A stretch of DNA of 64,000 nt from Variovorax soli NBRC 106424 (GTDB lineage: Bacteria > Pseudomonadota > Gammaproteobacteria > Burkholderiales > Burkholderiaceae_C): the NCBI RefSeq assembly GCF_001591385.1, contig NZ_BCUU01000012.1:1-64000 (forward strand). The letters run 5' to 3'. The notes under the pieces are model-generated. The model was not told where the DNA came from. It did not search any database and saw nothing but the letters and a program-made list of their open reading frames with translations. This document shows positions 56,356 to 64,000 of the stretch, piece after piece. Position numbers and translations under genes: made by a program. How positions within the stretch are numbered: the first letter of the stretch is position 1; each line of letters opens with the position of its first letter.

Positions 56356-57327
56356 TCAGCGGCCTGCGCGCGTGAAGACGAATATTCCGGCGATGACCAG
56401 GAGCGTACCCGCTGCGATCCATGCGGTGAACGGCTCGCCCAGAATGACCACGCCCATGAGAATGGTGGACATGGGGCCGACCATCCCGGTTTGCGCCGCC
56501 ATGGCAGGGCCGATGCGCTCGATGGCCATCATCACCATCAGCACGGGCACGGCGGTGCACAGGGTGGCATTGAGCACCGACAGCCAGATCACCTGCGGCG
56601 CCACGTTGAGCGCCACGTCCAGCGGGCGCAGCAGCAGGAACTGCGCAATGCACAGCAGGCAGGCCACGCTCGTGGCCAGGCCCACCAGGCGCAGCGAGCC
56701 CAGCCGCTTGACGAATTCACCGCTGGCCACCAGGTAGATGGCGTAGCTCACCGCGCTGAGGAACACCAGCAGCGCGCCCCAGGCGGCTTGCCAGCTCGCG
56801 CCAATGGCGGCCTCATGGCCGAACACCAGCAGCACGCCGGCATAGCTGATCGCCATGCCCAGCAACTGGCCGCGCGTGATGCGGCGGCGATAGGCGACCC
56901 AGCCGAAGAACAGCACCAGCGTGGGGTTGAGATACAGGATGAGCCGCTCCAGGCTCGCCGTGATGTAGGCCAGCCCCGCAAAGTCGAGGAAGCTCGCCAG
57001 GTAGTAGCCCGACACGCCCAGGCCCAGCACGCCCAGCCAGTCGCGCCGCGTGAGCGGCGGCTTGCCGCGCCCCGCCCACCAGGCCATGACCGCGAACAGC
57101 GGCAGCGCGAACAGCATGCGCAGCATGATCAGCGTTACCGCATCGACCTGGTAGCGGTAGGCCAGCTTGACGATGATGGCCTTGCCGCTGAAGGCGATGG
57201 CCCCCAGCGTCGCCAGAACAAGACCCGTGCCCAGCCCCTGCTGCTGCCCTTGAGAGCCGTGCGAGGACGGCGGGACAGATGCGGTCGTGGCGGTAGTGGT
57301 GATGGGTCGGGCAGCTTGTTCTGACAT
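56356..57327 (-). CDS. EamA/DMT-superfamily transporter, 323 aa
   Basis: Ten hydrophobic segments in two EamA repeats (first: LGTGLVLATLGAIAFSGKAIIVKLAYRY; second: WGALLVFLSAVSYAIYLVASGEF), ending VILGEPFTAWIAAGTLLVIAGIFVF, the hallmark of these metabolite exporters. The N-terminal ~30 residues are Thr/Ser/Gln-rich and polar. It starts 6 bp after the gamma-glutamyltransferase-like stop, so it belongs to that operon. Likely exports an amino acid-like product; the substrate is unknown. Confidence 0.93.
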   Translation of the reverse strand: MSEQAARPITTTATTASVPPSSHGSQGQQQGLGTGLVLATLGAIAFSGKAIIVKLAYRYQVDAVTLIMLRMLFALPLFAVMAWWAGRGKPPLTRRDWLGVLGLGVSGYYLASFLDFAGLAYITASLERLILYLNPTLVLFFGWVAYRRRITRGQLLGMAISYAGVLLVFGHEAAIGASWQAAWGALLVFLSAVSYAIYLVASGEFVKRLGSLRLVGLATSVACLLCIAQFLLLRPLDVALNVAPQVIWLSVLNATLCTAVPVLMVMMAIERIGPAMAAQTGMVGPMSTILMGVVILGEPFTAWIAAGTLLVIAGIFVFTRAGR

Positions 57328-57333
57328 GGAGGT

Positions 57334-58947
57334 TCAATAGCCTGCGGCCTGGCCGTCGCGGCGCGCATCGCTGGCGGCCACATAGCCCTCCACCGACGGA
57401 TCGCCCGCACGCCAGATGAACTGGCCGGCACCGAAGTCCTGGTACGAATCGTTGATGACCTCGACCTGGTGGCCCAGCGCCTTCAGGCCGGCCACCGTGT
57501 CGCCCTTCATGGCGGCCTCGACGTTGATCTCGAGCCCGGCGTTGAAGCGCCAGCGCGGCGCATCGCAGGCGGCCTGCGGGTTCTGGCCGTAGTCGAGCAT
57601 GCGAACCAGGGTCTGCATGTGGCCCTGCGGCTGCATGTTGCCGCCCATCACGCCGAAGCTCATCACCGGCTGGCCGTCCTTGGTGAGGAAGGCGGGGATG
57701 ATGGTGTGGAAAGGCCGCTTGCCCGGCGCCACCTGGTTGGGGCTGCCATCCTTGAGGCTGAAGCCGTGGCCGCGGTTCTGCAGGCTGATGCCGAACGTCG
57801 GCTCCACGCAACCCGAGCCGAAGCCCATGTAGTTGCTCTGGATGAAGCTGACCATCATGCCGCTCTCGTCGGCGGCCGTGAGGTAGATGGTGCCGCCCTT
57901 GACCGGATTGCCTGCCTTGAAGTCCTGCGCCTTGTTCACGTCGATGAGTTTGGCACGCGAAGCCAGGTACGCGTCATCGAGCATTTGCGCGGGGGTCACC
58001 TCCATCGACGATGGGTCGGCCACGTAGCGGTACACATCGGCAAAGGCCAGCTTCATGGCCTCGATCTGCAGGTGCTGCGAGGCCACCGAGTCCACCGGCA
58101 GCGAGCCGACGTCGAATTTGTCGAGAATGCCCAGCGCGATCAGCGCCGCGATGCCCTGGCCGTTGGGCGGGATCTCGTGCAGCGTGTGGCCGCGGTAGTT
58201 GCGCGCAATGGGCTCTACCCACTCCGGCTTCCAGGCGGCCATGTCGCTGGCCTTGAGGCTGCCGCCGTGCTCGGCCGAGAACTTCTCCAGCGCCTGGGCG
58301 ATCTCGCCGCGGTAGAAGGCCTCGCCGCGGGTCAGCGCAATGGCCTTGAGCGCGCGCGCCGCCGACGGGAACTTGAACAGCTCGCCCACCTTGGGCGCAC
58401 GGCCCCAGGGCAGGAAGCTCTGCGCAAAGCCGGGCTGCGACTGCAGCAGCGGCGTGGCGGCGGCCCATTTTTCCTGCACCACCACCGGCATCAGGTAGCC
58501 GCGCTCGGCCACCTCGATGGCCGGCGCCATCAGGTCGGCAAAGGGCAGCTTGCCGAAGCGCTCCGACAGCGCCATCCAGGAACCCACGGCGCCCGGCACG
58601 GTGACGGAGTCGATGCCGCGCTGCGGCGGGGTCGCGGCATCGGCGCCGTACTTCTTCCTGAAGTAGTCCGGCGTCCATGCCTGCGGCGAGCAGCCCGAGG
58701 CATTCAGGCCGTGCAGCTTCTTGCCGTCCCACAGGATGCAGAAGGCGTCGCTGCCCAGCCCGTTGCTGACCGGCTCCACCAGCGTCATGACGGCCGCCGT
58801 GGCCACGGCGGCGTCCACCGCATTGCCGCCCTGCTGCAGGATGCGCAGGCCCGCCTGCGCGGCCAGCGGATGCGAGGTGGACACCACGTTGCGGGCGAAC
58901 ACCGGGAGACGGGTGCTGAGGTAGGGGTTGTTGAAGTCGAAGTTCAT
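57334..58947 (-). CDS. Gamma-glutamyltransferase-family (Ntn) hydrolase, 537 aa
   Basis: N-terminal-nucleophile hydrolase: a proenzyme cleaving itself before a Thr, here Thr353 in VKGGTIYLTAADESG. The N-terminal region has VVSTSHPLAAQAGLRILQQGGNAVDAAVATAAVMTLVEPVSNGLG. The C-terminal small subunit has PTFGISLQNRGHGF and MGGNMQPQGHMQ. No signal peptide is present (MNFDFNNPYLSTRL), unlike periplasmic E. coli Ggt, so it likely acts in the cytoplasm on an imported gamma-glutamyl compound or acts as an acylase/amidase-like relative. Flanked by a Bug receptor (50 bp) and an EamA exporter (6 bp). Confidence 0.93.
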   Translation of the reverse strand: MNFDFNNPYLSTRLPVFARNVVSTSHPLAAQAGLRILQQGGNAVDAAVATAAVMTLVEPVSNGLGSDAFCILWDGKKLHGLNASGCSPQAWTPDYFRKKYGADAATPPQRGIDSVTVPGAVGSWMALSERFGKLPFADLMAPAIEVAERGYLMPVVVQEKWAAATPLLQSQPGFAQSFLPWGRAPKVGELFKFPSAARALKAIALTRGEAFYRGEIAQALEKFSAEHGGSLKASDMAAWKPEWVEPIARNYRGHTLHEIPPNGQGIAALIALGILDKFDVGSLPVDSVASQHLQIEAMKLAFADVYRYVADPSSMEVTPAQMLDDAYLASRAKLIDVNKAQDFKAGNPVKGGTIYLTAADESGMMVSFIQSNYMGFGSGCVEPTFGISLQNRGHGFSLKDGSPNQVAPGKRPFHTIIPAFLTKDGQPVMSFGVMGGNMQPQGHMQTLVRMLDYGQNPQAACDAPRWRFNAGLEINVEAAMKGDTVAGLKALGHQVEVINDSYQDFGAGQFIWRAGDPSVEGYVAASDARRDGQAAGY

Positions 58948-58997
58948 TTCAGAAGTCCAGTTGTCTCAAGATGCGCGCCCGAACGAGCGCACGGCAG

Positions 58998-59969
58998 TCA
59001 TTCGTTGACGATCTTGCGCTCGATGATGATCTGCTTCCATTTGGCCGTGTCTTGCGCCGCCAGCTTGGCCAGTTGTTCCGGCGTGCTCTGCGTGGGCTCG
59101 ATGCCCAGGCTGGACAGCTTTTCGCGCAGCTGCGCATCGGCCAGCGCTTCGTTGGCCGCCTTGTTCACATGCGCCACCACGTCCGCCGGCAGGCCCTTGG
59201 GGCCGTACAAGCCGAACCAGGTGTTGGATTCGAAGCCCGGCAGCGTCTCCGCCACCGCGGGCAGGTCGGGTGCCAGCGGGCTGCGCTTGAGAGAAGTGAC
59301 GCCCAGCGCACGCAGCCGCCCGTCGCGCACGAAGGGCATGCCGGTGGGCAGCGAGTCGAACAGCACGTCGACCTTGCCGCTCATCAGGTCGGGCATGGCC
59401 AGCGCCGTGCCCTTGTACGGAATGTGGGTAACGAACACGCCCGCCTGCGACTTGAACAGCTCCGCCGTGAGCTGCACGATGGTGCCGTTGCCGCTGGAGG
59501 CGTAGTTGAGCTTGCCGGGGTTCTTCCTGGCGTACTCGACCCACTCGCGCACCGTCTTGGCCGGCGAGCTGTTGGGCACCAGCATGATGCTGGGCGCATC
59601 GCCCACGTGCGCGATCGGCGTGAAGTCGCGCGCCGTGTCGTAGGGCACCTTGCTGATCACCGGGCCGATGGCATGCGTGCTGGTGGTGCCCAGCAGGAGC
59701 GTGTAGCCGTCGGGCGCGGACTTGGCGGCCAGGTCGGAGCCGATGGCGCCGCCGGCGCCCGGCTTGTTGTCCACCACCAGGGTGGCGCCCAGCTTCTCGC
59801 CCATCTTCTGGCTGAGCGTGCGGGCAAACAGATCGGTGGCGCCACCCGCCGGGAAGGGAACGATCAGCCGGATCGGCTTGGCCGGATAGCCCTGCGCCAG
59901 GGCGGCGCCGGAAGCGGCAAGGCACATCGCCGCCGCGGCAAGGGCCTTCAGAAACAGGTGGCGTTGCAT
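58998..59969 (-). CDS. Bug/TctC-family periplasmic receptor (gamma-glutamyl operon), 323 aa
   Basis: A signal peptide of 25 residues (cleavage after ALA, before QGYPAKPI). Mature motifs are KPIRLIVPFPAGGATDLFAR, LVVDNKPGAGGAIGSDLAAK, YASSGNGTIVQLTAELFK and HIPYKGTALAMPDLMSGKVD. It heads the leftward operon with the gamma-glutamyltransferase-like gene and is divergent from a LysR gene. tctA and tctB lie just beyond that LysR gene, so together they could form one transporter split by the regulator. The ligand may be a gamma-glutamyl or related acid; inference from context only. Confidence 0.93.
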   Translation of the reverse strand: MQRHLFLKALAAAAMCLAASGAALAQGYPAKPIRLIVPFPAGGATDLFARTLSQKMGEKLGATLVVDNKPGAGGAIGSDLAAKSAPDGYTLLLGTTSTHAIGPVISKVPYDTARDFTPIAHVGDAPSIMLVPNSSPAKTVREWVEYARKNPGKLNYASSGNGTIVQLTAELFKSQAGVFVTHIPYKGTALAMPDLMSGKVDVLFDSLPTGMPFVRDGRLRALGVTSLKRSPLAPDLPAVAETLPGFESNTWFGLYGPKGLPADVVAHVNKAANEALADAQLREKLSSLGIEPTQSTPEQLAKLAAQDTAKWKQIIIERKIVNE

Positions 59970-60029
59970 GGTGTGTGGAGCGTGGTTGGCAAACCTTCGA
60001 TGCTAAGCAGCCATCCCCCATCAAGCCAG

Positions 60030-60043
60030 ATAATCCAGGTTAT
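60030..60043. promoter_or_regulatory. Candidate LysR-binding palindrome in the Bug/LysR gap
   Basis: ATAA-TCCAGG-TTAT (60030-60043), followed by a related TATTCCAGTATTA, lies 20-33 bp before the LysR start in a 93-bp divergent gap. Position and AT-rich arms fit a LysR-type box that controls both directions. Confidence 0.45.
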
Positions 60044-60062
60044 TCCAGTATTAGCCTGATTT

Positions 60063-60992
60063 ATGCCAAGAGGAACCGCCACCGATGAGATCTCGCTGCA
60101 GCAGCTTCGCGCGCTGGCAGCGGTGTTTGAAACTGGAAGCTTCACCCTGGCGGCCGAAAGCCTGCAGCTCACCCAGCCCGCCATCAGCCACCTCATCAAG
60201 CGCATGGAAGACGAACTCGGCCAGCCGCTGGTGGTGCGCGGGCGGCGCCTGCAGCTCACCGATGCCGGCCAGATGATGGTGGATACCGCCGTGCGCGCGC
60301 TGCGGCTGGTGGACGAGTCGGTCAACGCCTGCCGCTCGCAGGCGCAGCTGCGCGAGGGCCGCGTGGTGGTGGCCGTGGGGCACCTCACCGCCGGCGCGCT
60401 GATGCCGCCTTTGCTCGGCCGCTTCGCCAAGGCGCATCCGCGGCTGGCAACCTCCCTGCTGGACAGCACGGCCGAACAGATGATTTCGCGCGTGGTCTCG
60501 AAGGAAGCCGACCTGGGCTTCGGCTCGGACATCGGCCCCTCGCACTCCGAGCTCGCCACCGAGCCCCTGTTCACCGAACGCATGGCGCTGTTCGTGCGCG
60601 AAGACCATCCCCTGGCCTCGCGCAGCGCCGTCGAGGCGCGCCTGCTCGAGGCCCTGCCCTTCATCCACGTGAACCCCGACGCCAACATCTGGCGCTCGGT
60701 GGGCCGTCAGCTGGCCGGCATCGCGAACCTGGAGCCGCAGGTGCTGCACCACGTGTCGATGCTCTCCACAGCCTTCGGGTTGATCCAGGCCGGTGCCGGG
60801 GTGTCGCTGCTGCCCCGCTACGTTGACGTGCTGATGCCGCCCAATCTGCGCGCCGTTTCCGTGACACGGCCCACGCTCGAATACCCGGTGATGGCGCTGC
60901 GGCTGGCCAAGCACCCGCTCAGTCCGGCGGCCATGGCCTTTCTCGACATCGCCCGCCAGCACCTCAAGCCGCCGCGTGCAGGCCGGAGCTGA
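60063..60992 (+). CDS. LysR-family transcriptional regulator, 309 aa
   Basis: A standard LysR helix-turn-helix (ISLQQLRALAAVFETGSFTLAAESLQLTQPAISHLIKRMEDELG) and effector domain (GRVVVAVGHLTAGALMPPLLGRF; AGAGVSLLPRY). The ATG at 60063 is preceded by TTAGCCTGATTT without a strong ribosome site. Divergent from the Bug-GGT-EamA-SDR operon and convergent with tctBA; it most likely controls the divergent operon and possibly tctBA. Effector unknown. Confidence 0.93.
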   Translation: MPRGTATDEISLQQLRALAAVFETGSFTLAAESLQLTQPAISHLIKRMEDELGQPLVVRGRRLQLTDAGQMMVDTAVRALRLVDESVNACRSQAQLREGRVVVAVGHLTAGALMPPLLGRFAKAHPRLATSLLDSTAEQMISRVVSKEADLGFGSDIGPSHSELATEPLFTERMALFVREDHPLASRSAVEARLLEALPFIHVNPDANIWRSVGRQLAGIANLEPQVLHHVSMLSTAFGLIQAGAGVSLLPRYVDVLMPPNLRAVSVTRPTLEYPVMALRLAKHPLSPAAMAFLDIARQHLKPPRAGRS

Positions 60993-61001
60993 AGCGCGGC
61001 G

Positions 61002-61032
61002 AAAAAAAACGGCGCCCGAGGGCGCCGTTTTT
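61002..61032. terminator. Bidirectional terminator between LysR gene and tctA
   Basis: AACGGCGCC-CGAG-GGCGCCGTT, with a run of eight A before and five T after, stands between two convergent genes. Confidence 0.93.
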
Positions 61033-61055
61033 CCTGGAAGGACTTGCCTCGCCGA

Positions 61056-62567
61056 TCACTCTTCGACGAAGGCCTCTTCCCGTTTGGATTTCACCGCAGG
61101 CAGCAGCACGATCACCAGCAGCAGCACGGCGGCCGCCAGCAGGCCCATCGAGATGGGGCGGGTGACGAACACGCTCCAGTCGCCGCGCGAGAGCAGCAGC
61201 GCACGCCGCAGGTTCTCTTCCATCATCGGGCCCAGGATGAAGCCCAGCAGCAGCGGTGCGGGTTCGCAGCCGAGCTTGTAGAAGAGATAGCCGACGAAGC
61301 CGAAGGCACCCACCATCCAGATGTCCCAGGTGTTGTTGTTCGTGGAGTACACGCCAATGGCGCAGAACAGCACGATCGAGGGGAACAGGAAGCGGTAAGG
61401 CACCGACAGCAGCTTGATCCACATGCCGATGAGCGGCAGGTTCAGAATGACCAGCATCGCATTGCCCAGCCACATCGAGGCGATCAGGCCCCAGAACAGC
61501 TCGGGGTTGCTGGTCATCACCTGCGGGCCCGGCTGGATGTTGTGGATGGTCATGGCACCCACCATCAGCGCCATCACGGCATTGGGCGGAATGCCCAGTG
61601 TGAGCAGCGGGATGAAGGAGGTCTGCGCGCCGGCGTTGTTGGCCGACTCAGGCGCAGCCACGCCGCGGATGTTGCCCTTGCCGAAAGGCACTTCGCCGGC
61701 CTTGAGCTTGGTCTTCTTCTCGATGGTGTAGGCCGCGAAGGCCGCCAGCAGCGCGCCGCCACCGGGCAGGATGCCCAGCGACGAACCCAGTGCCGTGCCG
61801 CGCAGCACCGCGGGCACCATGTTCTTGAAGTCTTCCTTGGTGGGGAACAGGCCCGTCACCTTGGCGGTGAACACTTCGCGGTCTTCCTCGGGCTGCGCCA
61901 GGTTGGCAATGATTTCTCCATAGCCGAACACGCCCATGGCGATGGCCACGAAGCCGATGCCGTCAGTGAGCTCAGGCACGTCGAACGAGAAGCGCGCCAC
62001 GCCGGAGTTCACGTCGGTTCCCACCAGGCCGAGCAACAGGCCCAGCACGATCATGGCCACGGCCTTGAGCAGCGAACCCGACGCCAGCACGACGGCGCCG
62101 ATCAGGCCCAGGATCATCAGCGAGAAGTACTCGGCCGGACCGAACTTGAAGGCCAGTTCGGTCAGCGGCGGCGCGAAGCCGGCCAGGATCAGCGTGCCGA
62201 CGCAGCCGGCGAAGAACGAACCCAGGCCGGCAGCCGCCAGCGCGGGGCCCGCGCGTCCGCGCTTGGCCATCTGGTGCCCATCGATCACGGTCACCACCGA
62301 TGAGGACTCGCCCGGCAAGTTGACAAGAATGGCGGTGGTGGAGCCGCCGTACTGTGCGCCGTAGTAGATACCGGCCAGCATGATGAGCGCCGACACGGGC
62401 GGCAGCGCGTACGTTGCCGGCAGCAGCATGGCGATGGTGGCCACCGGCCCGATGCCGGGGAGCACGCCGATTAGCGTGCCCAGGATACAGCCGACGAGGC
62501 AGTACAGCAGGTTGGTGGCGGTAAAGGCAACGCCAAAGCCCACCGAAAGGTTGTTGATCAGTTCCAT
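61056..62567 (-). CDS. tctA: TctA-family large membrane subunit, 503 aa
   Basis: Large permease of a second tripartite tricarboxylate transporter, about 12 hydrophobic segments. TctA signatures are LIGVLPGIGPVATIAMLLPATYAL, GAQYGGSTTAILVNLPGE, SSLGILPGGGALLAAFAAY and AGAQTSFIPLLTLGIPPNAVMALM. It differs clearly from the 41.7-kb TctA and keeps the more classical PGIGP motif. It starts 4 bp after tctB. No tctC adjoins; the nearest matching receptor is at 58998-59969 beyond a LysR gene. Confidence 0.95.
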   Translation of the reverse strand: MELINNLSVGFGVAFTATNLLYCLVGCILGTLIGVLPGIGPVATIAMLLPATYALPPVSALIMLAGIYYGAQYGGSTTAILVNLPGESSSVVTVIDGHQMAKRGRAGPALAAAGLGSFFAGCVGTLILAGFAPPLTELAFKFGPAEYFSLMILGLIGAVVLASGSLLKAVAMIVLGLLLGLVGTDVNSGVARFSFDVPELTDGIGFVAIAMGVFGYGEIIANLAQPEEDREVFTAKVTGLFPTKEDFKNMVPAVLRGTALGSSLGILPGGGALLAAFAAYTIEKKTKLKAGEVPFGKGNIRGVAAPESANNAGAQTSFIPLLTLGIPPNAVMALMVGAMTIHNIQPGPQVMTSNPELFWGLIASMWLGNAMLVILNLPLIGMWIKLLSVPYRFLFPSIVLFCAIGVYSTNNNTWDIWMVGAFGFVGYLFYKLGCEPAPLLLGFILGPMMEENLRRALLLSRGDWSVFVTRPISMGLLAAAVLLLVIVLLPAVKSKREEAFVEE

Positions 62568-62571
62568 GTTC

Positions 62572-63060
62572 TTAGCCGGTGATGAAGGTGGGCCAGACCT
62601 GGATCTGCAGTTTCAGCGCCCAGATGAAAGCGATGTAGCTGCCCACCGCAAGCACGGTAGCCAGCGCCAGCACGGATGGCAGTGCATGCTTGCTGCCCGC
62701 CTGCGCTGCAATGAGCACGAGTGCGTAGATGGCGATGATCAGGCCCATGGCCGGAATGCCGAAGCTCGGCAGGCCGCCGAGCAGCACGCCGAAAGCCAGG
62801 TTGGCGCCCAGGATGAAGAACACCTGCTTCCAGGCCCACTTGCCAATCGGATCGCCGGTGGCGGTTTCGACCGTCAGGCCGGTGAACATGATGACGAGGC
62901 CGATGACGGCCATCACGATGCCCAGCATGAGCGGGAAGTAGCCCGGACCCATGCGCGCGCCGGTGCCCACGTTGTAGGTGGTTGCGCCCCATGCGAAGGC
63001 AACCCCGACCACAGTGAACATGACGCCCGCGAAGAAGTCCTTCTGACTCTTGATTTTCAC
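62572..63060 (-). CDS. tctB: TctB-family small membrane subunit, 162 aa
   Basis: Four hydrophobic segments and the TctB features KSQKDFFAGVMFTVVGVAFAWGATTYNVGTGARMGPGYFPLMLG. First gene of the leftward tctB-tctA pair. The ATG at 63060 has GAGGAGACTGTTC upstream. The 134-bp region before it (63061-63194) contains short repeats (TTCG-GAATT-CGAA at 63076-63088; CTAGC/GCTAG at 63137-63151) that could be regulatory, but no gene. Confidence 0.93.
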   Translation of the reverse strand: MKIKSQKDFFAGVMFTVVGVAFAWGATTYNVGTGARMGPGYFPLMLGIVMAVIGLVIMFTGLTVETATGDPIGKWAWKQVFFILGANLAFGVLLGGLPSFGIPAMGLIIAIYALVLIAAQAGSKHALPSVLALATVLAVGSYIAFIWALKLQIQVWPTFITG

Positions 63061-63194
63061 GAACAGTCTCCTCGATTCGGAATTCGAACCCGGGGATTCT
63101 GCGGGCTCACCACGCGCTTCTCGATGTGGATTCCACCTAGCGAAGAGCTAGGGTAATCCCTGCGTCACAGTGGTGCGCTACAGGCGCGCGGCGG

Positions 63195-64000
<806 letters not shown>

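Overview
The window is GC-rich chromosomal DNA from a betaproteobacterium, most likely family Comamonadaceae and closest in flavour to Variovorax. The grounds are gene order (yaaA-valS-galU; ftsK-lolA-rarA; ribF-ileS-lspA; trxB beside rpmB-rpmG), the abundance of tripartite tricarboxylate (TctC/Bug) transport genes, and codon use. I see no insertion sequence, prophage, integrase, CRISPR array or rRNA; there are two tRNA genes. The species assignment is inference, not a database result.

Layout. 1-8 kb: edge of an unidentified gene, yaaA, valS, galU and a tight leftward cluster cysM-NUDIX-tusA-like-SGNH hydrolase, then tRNA-Leu(CAA). 8-15 kb: an epimerase-like dehydrogenase, a ferredoxin/flavin reductase, an orphan Bug receptor and a leftward branched-chain amino acid type ABC importer (livHMGF) without its binding protein. 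15-27 kb: a housekeeping block (ftsK, lolA, rarA; Crp/Fnr regulator; trxB; rpmB, rpmG; acyl desaturase; RsmB-type methyltransferase; M48 peptidase; purN). 27-37 kb: a paired acyl-CoA dehydrogenase operon, HNH protein, ribF, ileS, lspA and a Na/Pi-type cotransporter. 37-40 kb: a LysR gene flanked by two genes for paralogous 78-79 residue proteins, then a histone-deacetylase-fold enzyme.

40-51.5 kb is the most interesting region. A complete TctCBA transporter, a Crp/Fnr-type regulator without iron-sulfur cysteines, oxalyl-CoA decarboxylase, formyl-CoA:oxalate CoA-transferase, a stand-alone PAS protein and a second CoA-transferase lie together. TTGA(C/T)-N4-GTCAA palindromes precede both tctC and oxc, the latter in the divergent regulator/oxc gap at the distance expected for activation. 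I read this as an oxalate uptake and catabolism regulon with its own FNR-family regulator: TctCBA imports oxalate, Frc makes oxalyl-CoA, and Oxc decarboxylates it to formyl-CoA, which returns CoA to the next oxalate. A three-gene operon (unknown 109-residue protein, FAH-family protein, PanE-like reductase) and tRNA-Gly(GCC) follow.

51.7-64 kb: LysR and quinone oxidoreductase genes; a Pro-Ala-rich lipoprotein hydrolase; a leftward operon Bug receptor, cytoplasmic gamma-glutamyltransferase-like enzyme, EamA exporter and atypical SDR, divergent from a LysR gene; a second tctB-tctA pair; and the C-terminal part of a GspE/PilB-type ATPase cut by the window edge.
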